DNA from: Nocardia puris
GTDB lineage: Bacteria; Actinomycetota; Actinomycetes; Mycobacteriales; Mycobacteriaceae
Reading direction: 5' to 3'
NCBI RefSeq assembly: GCF_003315035.1
Contig: NZ_QNRE01000017.1
Span: 1-64,000 of the forward strand
Length of the DNA: 64,000 bases
The first letter of the stretch is position 1, and every line of letters begins with the position of its first letter. The notes beneath the pieces are model-generated. The model was not told where the DNA came from, searched no databases, and worked only from the letters and a program-made list of their open reading frames with translations. A program made the translations under genes and the position numbers. Shown piece by piece: positions 25,549 to 34,216 of this stretch.

Positions 25549-27057
25549 TCAGCGCACGGTCTCGGGAACAGCCTCCTCCGCCTCCGGGAGTTCGGCCTCG
25601 TCGTCGCGCTCGCGCAGCAGGACGAGCGAGAGGGCGGCGGCGGCCAGCACCGAGCAGGCGCCCGCCACGAAGGTGACGCCCATACCGGAGGTGAACGCCT
25701 CCCGCGCCGCGCCGGTGAGCGCGTCGTCACCGAATGCCAGTGCGTCCGAGATGGATTCGCGCGCCGCGGCGGGCGCGTCGGCGGGCATGGCGCCGGTGTA
25801 ACCGCTCGCGAGCACGGCCCCCAGGATCGCGACACCCAGCGCCGCGCCCGCCTGCTGGATGGTGTCGTTGAGCGCGGACCCAACGCCCGCGTGTTCGCCC
25901 GGCACCGCGCCCATCAGCGCGCCGATCACCGCGGGCATGGCCAGGCCGAAGCCGCCGCCCATCACGGCCATGGCCAGCGCGGGCAGCCAGAAGCCGGAGT
26001 CCGGTTGCAGGGTGGCGAGCAGAGCGAACCCGCCCGCGGTCACGGTGAGGCCGGTCGCGACGATCGGCCGGTGCCCTAGGCGCCCGATGAGCTTCGCGCC
26101 GATCGCGTTGAAGATCAGCACCGTGACAGCCATCGGCGTGAACGCCAGCGCGGTGCGGGTGGGGCTGTAGTCGAGCACGAATTGCAGGTACTGGGTGAGC
26201 ACCAGCAGCAGACCGCCGTTGGCGAAGGTCAGCAGGACCAGCGAGAGGCTCGAGCCGGTGAAGACGCGGTTGCCGAACAACTCCAGCGGGACCATCGGCG
26301 CGTCGGTGCTCAATTCGCGAATCACGAAGCCCGCCAGGCAGATCACCGCGAGGGTCGCGGCGGTGAGGGTGCCCGGATCGGCGAAGCCGTGCGTGGGAGT
26401 CATGATGATGGCCCACACCAGGGCGGTCATGCCGACGATCGAGAGCGCCATGCCCGGCAGGTCGAACCGGCGCCACGGCCCCTTGGACTCGGGCATGAGC
26501 GCCAGCGCGGCGATGAGGGCGAACACGACGATGGGCAGATTCAGCACGAAGACCGAACCCCACCAGAAGTGGTCCAGCAGAACGCCGCCGGTGACCGGGC
26601 CGCCGACCATGCCGACCACCGCGACCGCGCTCCAGGCCGCGATCGCGCGCGGCCGCTCGTCCTCGTCGAACACGGTGATCAGGATCGACAGCGTGCTCGG
26701 CATGACCAGCGCGCCGCCGATGCCCATCGCGACACGCCCGGCGATCAGCATCTCGGGCGTGGTGGCGAGCGCGGCCAGCACCGACGCCGCCCCGAAGATC
26801 ACCAGGCCGATGAGCATCACCAGCCTGCGGCCGTACTTGTCGGACAGGCTGCCCGAGGTGAGCAGTAGACCGGCGAACACCAGGATGTAGGAGTCGATGA
26901 TCCACTGGATGTCCTGAGCGCTCGCGCCCAGATCGGTGGCGATCTGCGGAATCGCCACGTTGAGCACCATGTTGTCGATCACCAGCACCAACGTGCTCAG
27001 GCACAGCACGATCAGGATCAGCCAGCGCCGCGGATCGCGCGGTTCGGTCGTGTTCAT
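25549..27057 (-). CDS. MFS drug exporter, DHA2 (14-TMS) family
   Basis: A 502-residue transporter. The start at 27057 (GGAAAGG about 7 nt upstream) places MNTTEPRDPRRWLILIVL just before helix 1. DHA2 features: VLDN-like motif D1 (LVLVIDNMVLNVAIPQI), motif A SDKYGRRLVMLIG in the 2-3 loop, and motif C in helix 5 (GMVGGPVTGGVLLDHFWW). About 14 hydrophobic segments are visible. Such pumps expel drugs or dyes by proton antiport. A TetR gene reads away from it across a 145-bp region with inverted repeats, the usual arrangement of a repressor-controlled efflux pump. Substrate unknown. Confidence 0.9.
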   Translation of the reverse strand: MNTTEPRDPRRWLILIVLCLSTLVLVIDNMVLNVAIPQIATDLGASAQDIQWIIDSYILVFAGLLLTSGSLSDKYGRRLVMLIGLVIFGAASVLAALATTPEMLIAGRVAMGIGGALVMPSTLSILITVFDEDERPRAIAAWSAVAVVGMVGGPVTGGVLLDHFWWGSVFVLNLPIVVFALIAALALMPESKGPWRRFDLPGMALSIVGMTALVWAIIMTPTHGFADPGTLTAATLAVICLAGFVIRELSTDAPMVPLELFGNRVFTGSSLSLVLLTFANGGLLLVLTQYLQFVLDYSPTRTALAFTPMAVTVLIFNAIGAKLIGRLGHRPIVATGLTVTAGGFALLATLQPDSGFWLPALAMAVMGGGFGLAMPAVIGALMGAVPGEHAGVGSALNDTIQQAGAALGVAILGAVLASGYTGAMPADAPAAARESISDALAFGDDALTGAAREAFTSGMGVTFVAGACSVLAAAALSLVLLRERDDEAELPEAEEAVPETVR

Positions 27058-27101
27058 GGAAAGCCTTTCCGGAGAGTTCGTTCGCACACTGTGCGGTTGT
27101 C

Positions 27102-27131
27102 GAACACTGTACTGTCCGCCGAACAGCGTTC
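27102..27131. promoter_or_regulatory. candidate TetR operator between MFS exporter and regulator
   Basis: Inverted repeat GAACACTGT (27102-27110) and ACAGCGTTC (27123-27131), one mismatch. A second small palindrome CGCAC-ACT-GTGCG lies about 15 bp to the left. Both lie in the divergent promoter region. Confidence 0.45.
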
Positions 27132-27202
27132 GCAATAACGAACGACGTACGGGCCCCGATGAGGTGCGGCTAGGCTGGCCGCAAGGAACAGAAGGAGGGC
27201 GG

Positions 27203-27946
27203 ATGGCAGTCGAAGACGCGGCGTTCGGGTCGGTATGGGCGCGCCCGCAGCGGCGCAGGCGCGACCAGCCCGCGCTGAGTCGCGAGCAGATCGTGGCCGC
27301 GGCCATCGACCTGCTGTCCAGCGAGGGCATCGATGCGCTGAGCATGCGCAAACTGGGCGCCAAGCTCAACGCGGGCGCGACCTCGCTCTACACCCACGTG
27401 GCCAACAAGGAGGAGATCATCGAGCTGGTCGCCGATCAGGTGATCGGCGAGCTCGCGGTGCCCGATCCGGCGGATCCGCGCGGCTGGCGCGGCGCGCTGC
27501 TCGGCTTCGCCACCGAACTGCGCGCGCTGATCCTGCGCCACCCGTGGATGAGCTCGGTGTTCGGTGAGATCGGCACGCTCTACCTCGGCCCGAACATGAT
27601 GCGCAGCTGCGAGGGCGTGCTCTCCGTCCTGCATTCGGCCGGTTTCGACGAGCGCCGGGCCGACAACGCCATGAACGTGCTGATGGCCTACGTCATCGGC
27701 ATCACCTCGGCCGAGGCGGCCTCGGTGGCGATCGTGCGCCGCAGCGGCATGAGCATGGCGGCCTGGATCGGCAAGATGCTCGTCGCCGGCGAGTCCGCCG
27801 CCCGGCCGTTCCCGCACCTGCACCGGCGTTACGTGACCAAACGGGGCGACGGGGCGACGGTGCCGCTGGCCGGGGACGCCTTCGTGGAACAGGTCGAGAT
27901 GATTCTCGACGGCATCGACCCCGGGGTCGGCGGCTCTCGCGCGTGA
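27203..27946 (+). CDS. TetR-family regulator with TetR-type C-terminal domain
   Basis: A 247-residue protein. The helix-turn-helix is in LSREQIVAAAIDLLSSEG ... LSMRKLGAKLNAGATSLYTHVANKEEI, very similar to the classical TetR/ActII-ORF1 pattern. The C-terminal part (DPRGWRGALLGFATELRALI) matches the TetR_C_1 ligand domain used by drug and antibiotic sensors. AAGGAGG stands about 6 nt before the ATG. Divergent from the DHA2 exporter, which is its likely target. Confidence 0.9.
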   Translation: MAVEDAAFGSVWARPQRRRRDQPALSREQIVAAAIDLLSSEGIDALSMRKLGAKLNAGATSLYTHVANKEEIIELVADQVIGELAVPDPADPRGWRGALLGFATELRALILRHPWMSSVFGEIGTLYLGPNMMRSCEGVLSVLHSAGFDERRADNAMNVLMAYVIGITSAEAASVAIVRRSGMSMAAWIGKMLVAGESAARPFPHLHRRYVTKRGDGATVPLAGDAFVEQVEMILDGIDPGVGGSRA

Positions 27947-27983
27947 CGGCTGGGCGCGGGAATCCTTGTCGCACAGCGACGGA

Positions 27984-28018
27984 AAGGGCGCGCGATCTCC
28001 GAGAGATCACGCGCCCTT
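27984..28018. terminator. bidirectional terminator between TetR and catalase genes
   Basis: 16-bp stem AAGGGCGCGCGATCTC (27984-27999) with GAGATCACGCGCCCTT (28003-28018), a single C/A mismatch. Confidence 0.75.
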
Positions 28019-28044
28019 CGCGCTGACAGCGGGAGCAGAAGGGT

Positions 28045-29517
28045 TTACGAGGCGCCGTTGCCGTTCAGCCCGGCGCGCACACCTTCCTCCACGCGCTTGC
28101 CGAGATCGGCGTCGACGTTCTTCCAGTACTCGAACACCCGGGAGAGCACCGGCTCGCGCACGCCGGCCAGCACGTGCCCGACGATATTGTCCACCAGGCG
28201 ATCCCGCTGTTCATCGTTGAGCACCTCGCGCACCAGGGTGCCCGCCTGGGTGAAGTCGCCGTCCTCGGCGTGCTGGATGTAGCCCGCGCGCAGCATGGTC
28301 GGATCGAACTCCCAGGCGCCGGGGTCGGGCGCGAGCGCCGGGTCGGCGTGCGGCCCGCCGTACGAATTCGGCGCGTACACCGGCACATCCGCGTCGTTGA
28401 AGAAGTACCGCATGGCGCCCTCCTTGGAGTAGGAGTTCACCTCGGCGGCGCGCGGCTGGTTCGGCGGCAGCTGCGCGTAGTTGGTGCCGATGCGGTAGCG
28501 GTGCGCGTCGGCGTAGGAGAACACGCGGCCCAGCAGCATCTTGTCGGGCGAGAAAGCGATGCCGGGCACCACGTTCGACGGTTCGAACGCGGCCTGCTCG
28601 ATATCGACGAAGTAGTTGCGCGGGTTGCGGTTCAAGGTCCACTTGCCGACCTCGATGAGCGGGTAGTCCTTGTGCGACCACACCTTGGTCAGGTCGAACG
28701 GGTTGAACCGGTAGCCCTCGGCCTCGGCGACCGGCATCACCTGCACGTGCAGGGTCCAGCTCGGGTACTCGCCGCGCTCGATGGCGTCCCACAGATCCTG
28801 GCGGTGGTAGTCGGGATCGGTGCCGGCCAGGCGATCGGCCTCGGCCTGGGTGAGGAAGTCGACGCCCTGGTCGGTCTTGAAGTGGTACTTGACCCAGAAC
28901 CGCTCACCGGCGGCGTTGATCCACTGGTAGGTGTGCGAGCCGTAGCCGTTCATGTGCCGGTAGGTCTTCGGGATGCCGCGATCGCCCATCAGCCAGGTCA
29001 CCTGGTGCGCGGTCTCCGGGCGCAGCGTCCAGAAGTCCCACTGCATGTTGTGGTCGCGAAGTCCGTTGCCCGGCAAGCGCTTCTGCGAGCGGATGAAGTC
29101 GGGGAACTTGATCGGGTCCTTGATGAAGAAGATCGGGGTGTTATTGCCGACCAGGTCGTAGTTGCCGTCCTCGGTGTAGAACTTCACCGCGAAACCGCGC
29201 GGATCGCGCCAGGTGTCGGGGCTGCCCTGCTCGCCGGCGACGGTGGAGAACCGCACCAGCGATTCGGTGCGGGCGCCGGGCTGGAACAGCTTGGCGCTGG
29301 TGTAGCGGCTGACGTCGCCCGTGACGACCAGTTCGCCGTAGGCGCCCGCGCCCTTGGCGTGCACGATGCGCTCGGGCACGCGCTCCCGGTTGAACTGGGC
29401 CAGCTTCTCGATCAGGTAGTGATCGTGCAGCAGGATCGGGCCTTGGATGCCCGCGGTGAGCGACTCGTCGTCGCTGGATACGGCGGTGCCGGTGTTGGTG
29501 GTGGTCGGCTTGGTCAT
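28045..29517 (-). CDS. katA: monofunctional haem catalase, small-subunit (clade 3)
   Basis: A 490-residue enzyme that dismutates H2O2. Distal His53 (RIVHAKGAGAYG), Asn126 (LVGNNTPIFFIKD) and proximal haem Tyr335 (RVFSYADAHRYRIG) are all present; the length fits clade 3 catalases. AAGGAGG 8 nt before the ATG. A Fur-family gene ends 52 nt upstream on the same strand, so the two form a metal- or peroxide-responsive unit. The symbol katA is by family type. Confidence 0.92.
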   Translation of the reverse strand: MTKPTTTNTGTAVSSDDESLTAGIQGPILLHDHYLIEKLAQFNRERVPERIVHAKGAGAYGELVVTGDVSRYTSAKLFQPGARTESLVRFSTVAGEQGSPDTWRDPRGFAVKFYTEDGNYDLVGNNTPIFFIKDPIKFPDFIRSQKRLPGNGLRDHNMQWDFWTLRPETAHQVTWLMGDRGIPKTYRHMNGYGSHTYQWINAAGERFWVKYHFKTDQGVDFLTQAEADRLAGTDPDYHRQDLWDAIERGEYPSWTLHVQVMPVAEAEGYRFNPFDLTKVWSHKDYPLIEVGKWTLNRNPRNYFVDIEQAAFEPSNVVPGIAFSPDKMLLGRVFSYADAHRYRIGTNYAQLPPNQPRAAEVNSYSKEGAMRYFFNDADVPVYAPNSYGGPHADPALAPDPGAWEFDPTMLRAGYIQHAEDGDFTQAGTLVREVLNDEQRDRLVDNIVGHVLAGVREPVLSRVFEYWKNVDADLGKRVEEGVRAGLNGNGAS

Positions 29518-29569
29518 CTCGAAGCCTCCTTAACGGTGGGACCCAGGAAAATGGGCTGACCCGGGGGTG

Positions 29570-30025
29570 TCAGGGTGTGCGGTCCGTGCGCCGCTCGGCG
29601 CGGCACGCCGGGCACAGGCCCCAGAACACGACCTCTGCCTCGTCGATCTCGAACCCGTGATCCTCGCCGGGTTCCAGACACGGAGCACTTCCGACGACAC
29701 AGTCGACGTCGACGACCGTGTCGCAGTTGCGGCACACCAGGTGGTGGTGGTTGTCCCCGATCCGCGTCTCGTAGAGCGCGGGTGAGCCCGCGGGCTCGAT
29801 GCGGCGCAGGATTCCGGCGTTCACGCAGGCGCGCAGCACGTCGTAGACGGCCTGCGTGGACACCGAACCCAGATTCGCCCGGACCGTGGCTGCCACTCGG
29901 TCGGCGTCCGAGTGCGGCCGGGCCGCCACCGCATCGAGCACCGCGACCCGCGGGGCGGTAACCCGCAGGCCTGCTGCCCGCAACCACTCGCGGGGGTCAG
30001 CACCTCTGGTGTGCATGGGTCCCAT
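29570..30025 (-). CDS. Fur-family metalloregulator (FurA/CatR/PerR-like) of the catalase
   Basis: A 151-residue protein from the ATG at 30025 (another ATG 9 nt downstream is equally possible). The winged helix includes WLRAAGLRVTAPRVAVLDAV and LGSVSTQAVYDVLRACVNAGI. Metal-site residues are GDNHHHLVCRNC, VVDVDC and the second zinc pair CPAC near the C-terminus, so the structural Cys4 zinc site is complete. Genes of this type next to a catalase usually act as peroxide- or iron-responsive repressors of the operon, including themselves. A TTGACT -35-like element lies about 25 nt upstream of the start. Confidence 0.88.
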   Translation of the reverse strand: MGPMHTRGADPREWLRAAGLRVTAPRVAVLDAVAARPHSDADRVAATVRANLGSVSTQAVYDVLRACVNAGILRRIEPAGSPALYETRIGDNHHHLVCRNCDTVVDVDCVVGSAPCLEPGEDHGFEIDEAEVVFWGLCPACRAERRTDRTP

Positions 30026-30355
30026 GGTTGCTCTTTTTCTGGAATTAGTCAAGAAAAGGAGGCGGGAGTGTTGCGGGATGTGGTGATGTGATGACGGTCA
30101 CTGTATCGACACCCCACGGTAGCCCGTGCGAACCCACACCGGGTGGAGCTACGCCGATGCGATGGCGACAGCCATACATCCGCCGACACGGACTCGGGCG
30201 CTCCATATACGCATCGCGACGTGGGAGTTTTCGCTCCATATACGCGTTGATCCGTCACCGGGGCGAGGGGGTTCGGTGATCATTCACTCCGGACACGCCG
30301 ATGCACGCGACACGCGTAATCGGCAGTGGCGCAATAGAAATCAGCGATCGATGTG
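30026..30355. other. intergenic stretch with repeated CGCTCCATATACGC
   Basis: The 14-mer CGCTCCATATACGC occurs at 30199-30212 and again at 30232-30245 (33 bp apart); a degenerate third relative (CAGCCATACATCCG) is near 30169. The spacing is close to three helical turns, which suits tandem protein-binding sites. No credible gene is seen. The left end holds the promoter of the Fur gene. Confidence 0.4.
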
Positions 30356-30424
30356 GAGACACCTCCTGCCGAGGGGCCGTGGACCGTGGTCCAGACACCG
30401 CGCCCAGGGAGGAGGTGGTGGGGA
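30356..30424 (+). promoter_or_regulatory. structured 5' leader of small membrane gene B
   Basis: ACCTCC at 30361-30366 can pair with GGAGGT at 30410-30415, the Shine-Dalgarno of the following gene. Inside it TGGAC/GTCCA closes loop CGTG, with an intermediate GGGGC.../...GCGCCC stem. The layout is the same as in front of copy A (17322-17391) although loop and stem bases differ. Confidence 0.45.
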
Positions 30425-30541
30425 ATGGGGAAACATCGCCGGAAAAAGCGAGATGCCCCGGTCGACTACGGCTTCGTTCTTTCGATCGTCGTCGTAACCG
30501 CCGGGGCCCTCGTCCTGGTCCGCCGGGTGCGGGCTAGGTGA
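30425..30541 (+). CDS. 38-residue membrane protein, copy B of a duplicated small gene
   Basis: MGKHRRKKRDAPVDYGFVLS, then a hydrophobic helix (IVVVTAGALVLV) and RRVRAR. It has the same length as copy A on the minus strand at 17321-17205; the two proteins agree over most residues from DAPVDYGFVL onward while the N-terminal basic residues differ. AGGAGGT lies 9 nt before the ATG. An N-terminal cluster of Lys/Arg predicts that the N-terminus stays in the cytoplasm. Similarity continues past both stop codons (CCCACC, GTCGTC), so the duplicated unit is at least 200 bp. Function unknown. Confidence 0.6.
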   Translation: MGKHRRKKRDAPVDYGFVLSIVVVTAGALVLVRRVRAR

Positions 30542-30842
30542 CCCACCGGGTGGAGCGTCGTCACCAGCGGCGCTCCGCCCTCCCGGCATCACATAGGTGA
30601 CGGGATCGAGTGTACCTCCGGCTCCGCCCGCCCTCGCAACTCCGACACGATCCCCTCGGCGTGCCGTCCAGCGTGTCGCGATGGTGACACGGCCGTCGCC
30701 CACGCCCCTGCCCGAGGCGACGGCCGGTGCCCACCCTCGATCGGATGACGCACGCGGCGCGCCGCCATCCGGTCCGATGCCGTGCGGCCGAATTACGCGG
30801 CGGTTCAGGGGAACCCGGATGTGCGCGCCGACCGCGCGGAGA
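30542..30842. other. intergenic stretch without recognisable gene
   Basis: Between small gene B and the minisatellite. A possible hairpin GGAGCG...CGCTCC follows the small gene. Open frames here lack ribosome-binding sites and resemble compositional shadows. Nothing further can be supported. Confidence 0.4.
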
Positions 30843-31265
30843 TCTCGCACGCACCCGTCGGCGGCGAGGTCGTCACCCGCACGCACGCCCGGTCGACAGC
30901 GAGGTTGTCGCTCGCGCGCACGCCGGCGGCGAGGTCGTCACCCACGCTCATGCCCGATCGACGGCGAGATCGGCGCCCACGCTCACGCCCGGTCGGTGAC
31001 AAGGTCGGCGCCCACGCTCACGCCCGGTCGGTGACAAGGTCGGCGCCCACGCTCACGCCCGGTCGGTGACAAGGTCGGCGCCCACGCTCACGCCCGATCG
31101 ACAGGTGCGGTTGCCGCTCCCGCGCACGCCTCGTCGGTAGCACGGTCCTCGCCCACGCTCACGCCCGGTCGACAGGCGAGGTTTGCCGCTCGGGCGCACG
31201 CCCCGTCGGTGGCGAGGTCGGCGCACGCGCTCACGCCCGGTCGGCAGCGAGATCGTCGTCGGAGG
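30843..31265. repeat. minisatellite of about 12 units (32-38 bp) derived from the 3' end of the rubredoxin reductase gene
   Basis: Three exact 35-bp units stand at 30976-31010, 31011-31045 and 31046-31080, flanked on both sides by diverged units with the core CACGCTCACGCCCGGTCG. Read on the minus strand each exact unit encodes A-D-L-V-T-D-R-A-stop. The reductase gene itself ends D-D-L-A-A-D-R-A-stop inside the last unit (31231-31265). The array therefore looks like repeated duplication of the gene's final codons, stop codon and first bases after it. Some units alternate between two variants (CACGCCCGGTCGACAG and CACGCCCCGTCGGTGG types). Confidence 0.75.
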
Positions 31266-32469
31266 CGACCGCGTCGGCGAGCGGGACGGATACGTCGGCC
31301 GCGCGGGTGGGGTCCAGGACCGCGCGGCGGGCGATGAGGGGGCGGGCGGCGCGCAGGTCGGCGGGGCGGGCGAGAGCGACCGCACCGGCCAGCCTGCCGT
31401 CGCGCAGGGCGAGGACCGCGAACTCACCGCTGTCCACGCTGCCGCGCACGACGAAGTCGTCGCCCGGCTGCCAGCGGCCCGCGAACTGGAGGTTGCGGCC
31501 GTACTGAGTGGACCAGCCCCACGAAACATCCGGTCGTGCAGGGGTTTTGCCGAGCATCGAGCGCGCGGCGGCCGCGCCCTGGGCCTGCGCGCCGTTCCAG
31601 TGCTCGTCGCGCTCGTACGCGCCCAGCTCCGGGTCGAAGCGGTTGGCGACGTCGCCCGCGGCGAATACGTCCGGCGCGGACGTGCGGTAGTGCTCGTCCA
31701 CCAGGATGCCGTTGCCCACGGCCAGGCCCGCGACACTCGCCAGCGCCGTGTCGGGCGCCGAGCCGATGGCGATCAGCGCCGCCGCGGCTGACCAGTTGCG
31801 GCCGTCGCGGGCGAGCGCCGTCACCCCCGTCTCGATCCCGTCGAGGCGGTCCAGCACCACCTCGTCGTGGATCTCGACGCCGTTGTCCGCGTGCAGGTTC
31901 CGGTAGTAGTCGCCGACGGCGGGCGGCGCGATCCGGTCCAGCGGCGCCGGTCCGGCGTGCACGATCGCCACCCGCACGCCGAGCCCGCGCGCCGTCGCGG
32001 CCACCTCGCACCCCACCAGGCCGGCGCCGACGATCAACAGCGAACCGCCCGCGATGATCGCCTCCCGCAGCGGCGCGACATCGGCCGCGCCGCGCAGGGT
32101 GTGGACGTTGCGCTGCGGGCCCGGCAGCGATTTGGCCCGCGCGCCGGTGGCCAGCAGCAACCGGTCGTAGCCGAGCGACTCGCCACCGGCGAACCGCACC
32201 CGCTTGGCGTCGACGTCGACGGCGTCCACCCCGCGCCCCAGCAGCAGATCGACCTCGAGGGAGCGCCAGGAGTCGGCCGGCTCGAGCAGCGTCCTGCGTT
32301 CCTCGGCGGTGCCCGCCAGCAGTTCCTTCGACACCATCGGACGGCGGTACGGCAAGCCCCGCTCCGCGCCCACCAGCACGATCTCTCCCGTGAAGCCCTC
32401 GGCGCGCAGGGTTTTCGCGGCCGTGGCACCGGCGACGCCCGCGCCGACGACGATGATCCGTTCGGTCAT
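31231..32469 (-). CDS. rubredoxin reductase (FAD, NADH-dependent)
   Basis: A 412-residue flavoprotein of the AlkT/ferredoxin-reductase family. FAD motif VVGAGVAGATAAKTLR at the N-terminus, NAD(H) motif LLIVGAGLVGCEVAATARGLG near 150, and VFAAGDVAN at about 275 (second FAD contact). It passes electrons from NADH to the rubredoxins encoded just upstream. Its ATG overlaps the rubredoxin stop as ATGA. The 3' end is embedded in a tandem repeat array, so the last residues (DDDLAADRA) may vary between strains. Confidence 0.92.
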   Translation of the reverse strand: MTERIIVVGAGVAGATAAKTLRAEGFTGEIVLVGAERGLPYRRPMVSKELLAGTAEERRTLLEPADSWRSLEVDLLLGRGVDAVDVDAKRVRFAGGESLGYDRLLLATGARAKSLPGPQRNVHTLRGAADVAPLREAIIAGGSLLIVGAGLVGCEVAATARGLGVRVAIVHAGPAPLDRIAPPAVGDYYRNLHADNGVEIHDEVVLDRLDGIETGVTALARDGRNWSAAAALIAIGSAPDTALASVAGLAVGNGILVDEHYRTSAPDVFAAGDVANRFDPELGAYERDEHWNGAQAQGAAAARSMLGKTPARPDVSWGWSTQYGRNLQFAGRWQPGDDFVVRGSVDSGEFAVLALRDGRLAGAVALARPADLRAARPLIARRAVLDPTRAADVSVPLADAVASDDDLAADRA

Positions 32470-32651
32470 GCGCGGCTCACCTCGACCATCTCGAAATCCG
32501 CTTTGGCCGCTCCGCAATCCGGGCAGGACCAGTCGTCGGGGATGTCGTCCCAGCGGGTGCCGGGCTCGATGCCGTCCTCGGGCCAGCCCAGCGCCTCGTC
32601 GTACTCGAAACCGCATTGCACACAGCGGAACAGCTTGTAGTCGGTGCTCAT
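32466..32651 (-). CDS. rubB: rubredoxin (second of operon)
   Basis: A 61-residue rubredoxin with iron ligands CVQC and CPDC and the conserved core YDEALGWPEDGIEPGTRWDDIPDDW. It carries electrons from the reductase to AlkB. The spacing and the GIEPGT...WSCPDCG pattern fit the AlkG2-type rubredoxin that supports alkane hydroxylases. It overlaps both neighbours by 4 nt (ATGA). Confidence 0.93.
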   Translation of the reverse strand: MSTDYKLFRCVQCGFEYDEALGWPEDGIEPGTRWDDIPDDWSCPDCGAAKADFEMVEVSRA

Positions 32652-32833
32652 CGGGTTTCTCCTGTCGCGAGCGAAACGGGCTGGAAGTCGAGCTTCTCGC
32701 GGACGCCGCAGTCGGGGCAGCACCAGTCGTCGGGGATCGACGACCAGGCCGTGCCGGCCGGAAAGCCTTCGCGGGGAGCGCCTTTCGACTCGTCGTAGAC
32801 GTAGTCGCAAATGGGGCAGACGTAGGCGGACAT
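32648..32833 (-). CDS. rubA: rubredoxin (first of operon)
   Basis: A 61-residue rubredoxin with iron ligands CPIC and CPDC. It has the core YDESKGAPREGFPAGTAWSSIPDDWCCPDC with an Arg after the first variable position (APREGF) and fits the AlkG1-type, which usually cannot replace AlkG2 in alkane hydroxylation, so the two rubredoxins may have different roles. Its ATG shares one base with the alkB stop (TGATG). Confidence 0.93.
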   Translation of the reverse strand: MSAYVCPICDYVYDESKGAPREGFPAGTAWSSIPDDWCCPDCGVREKLDFQPVSLATGETR

Positions 32834-34050
32834 CAGCGCACCCCGTGGGCGGCCAGCACCCGGTCGCGCTTGCCGGGCTGGATGTTCACGCGGGTGATGT
32901 CGCCGTTGTAGTGCGCGAGCACGCGGTGGTCCATCACCTTGCGCCACAGCGGCGGGAAGTAGGCCAGCGTGATCATGCTGGCGTAGCCGCTGGGCAGGTT
33001 CGGCGCGCCGTCCATGCTGCGCAGCGTCTGGTAGCGCCGGGTGGGGTTGGCGTGGTGATCGCTGTGGCGCTGCAGGTGGTACAGAAAGATATTGGTGACG
33101 ATGTGGTCGGAGTTCCAGCTGTGCTCCGGGGTGCAGCGCTCGTAGCGACCGGTCGCCGTCTTCTGGCGCAGCAGGCCGTAGTGCTCGAGGTAGTTCACCG
33201 TCTCCAGCAGCGAGAACCCGAAGACGGCCTGGATCAGCAGGAACGGCAGCACGCCGACGCCGAACACCGCGACCAGGGCGCCCCACAGCACCACCGACAT
33301 CAGCCAGGCGTTGAGCACGTCGTTGCGCAGCGTCCACGGGCTCTTGCCGAGCCGGGCCAGCCGGGTCTTCTCCAACTCCCACGACGAGGTCAGGCTGCCC
33401 CATACGCTGCGCGGCAGGAAGGCCCAGAAGGATTCGCCGAAGCGCGAGGTGGCCGGGTCCTCCGGGGTGGCGACGCGCACGTGGTGGCCGCGGTTGTGCT
33501 CGATGTAGAAGTGGCCGTACAGGGTCTGGGCGAGGGTGACCTTCGACAGCCAGCGCTCCAGTTCGTCCTTCTTGTGGCCGAGTTCGTGCGCGGTGTTGAT
33601 GCCGACACCGCCCATCACGCCGATGCTCAGCGCGAGACCGATCTTCGACAGCAGGCTCAGCCCGCCGTCGACGCCCAGCCAGGACAGGTCGGAGGCGGTC
33701 CACAGGTAGCTCGCCAGCACCAGGCTGATCAGCTGGAACGGGATGTAGGAGTAGACGCAGTAGCGGTAGTACTTGTCGTTCTCCAGCGCCTCCATCACCT
33801 CGTCGGGCGGATTCTGCCCGTCGGGCCCGAAGAAGCGGTCCAGCAGCGGCAGCAGGATGTAGAGCAGGATCGGGCCGATCCACCACCACACCGGCGAGAC
33901 GGCCTGCCAGCCGAGCTGATTGAAGCCCCAGACCAGGCCGAGCGCGACGATCAGCGCGGTCGGCGGGATGAGGCCGAACAGCCACAGGTATCGCTTGCGG
34001 TCGCGCCACTGGACGGCCTGGTCGGGCGCTTCGCTTCGAGATGTCGTCAT
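32833..34050 (-). CDS. alkB: alkane 1-monooxygenase (AlkB, integral-membrane di-iron)
   Basis: A 405-residue membrane enzyme that oxidises medium-chain n-alkanes to 1-alkanols. Histidine boxes for the diiron site are intact: HELGHK, EHNRGHH and LQRHSDHH; NYLEHYGLLR is the AlkB-specific fourth motif. Six hydrophobic helices are visible. Start ATG at 34050 with AGGAGAAG just upstream. The operon alkB-rubA-rubB-reductase is compact with overlapping stops and starts and so encodes the entire electron chain. A TetR gene reads the other way. Confidence 0.96.
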   Translation of the reverse strand: MTTSRSEAPDQAVQWRDRKRYLWLFGLIPPTALIVALGLVWGFNQLGWQAVSPVWWWIGPILLYILLPLLDRFFGPDGQNPPDEVMEALENDKYYRYCVYSYIPFQLISLVLASYLWTASDLSWLGVDGGLSLLSKIGLALSIGVMGGVGINTAHELGHKKDELERWLSKVTLAQTLYGHFYIEHNRGHHVRVATPEDPATSRFGESFWAFLPRSVWGSLTSSWELEKTRLARLGKSPWTLRNDVLNAWLMSVVLWGALVAVFGVGVLPFLLIQAVFGFSLLETVNYLEHYGLLRQKTATGRYERCTPEHSWNSDHIVTNIFLYHLQRHSDHHANPTRRYQTLRSMDGAPNLPSGYASMITLAYFPPLWRKVMDHRVLAHYNGDITRVNIQPGKRDRVLAAHGVR

Positions 34051-34140
34051 GTCTTCTCCTCGGATTTCCCGGCGGGGACGGGCCCGCACCGCGGGGGGGC
34101 GGTGGGGCCACCGGTCGAGCACTTTACAAATCGTGCAGCT

Positions 34141-34209
34141 GTGTCCAATTGGAATACACATCACACAAAATTGTCAATAGTGGATACAAAAGTGGCACGT
34201 GTGTACGAT
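34141..34209. promoter_or_regulatory. alkB / TetR divergent promoter with palindromic operator
   Basis: A near-palindrome GTGTcCAATTGGaatACAC lies at 34141-34159, followed by TTGTCAAT (34171-34178, complementary to a TTGACA -35 for alkB). On the plus strand TACGAT (34204-34209) is a -10 box 7 nt before the GTG of the regulator (leaderless). Confidence 0.5.
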
Positions 34210-34216
34210 CGAGGGC

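Noticed and set aside
30976..31080. Regular 35-bp repeats resembling a CRISPR array
   Set aside because: The units are head-to-tail with no unique spacers and match the end of the neighbouring gene; no cas genes are present.
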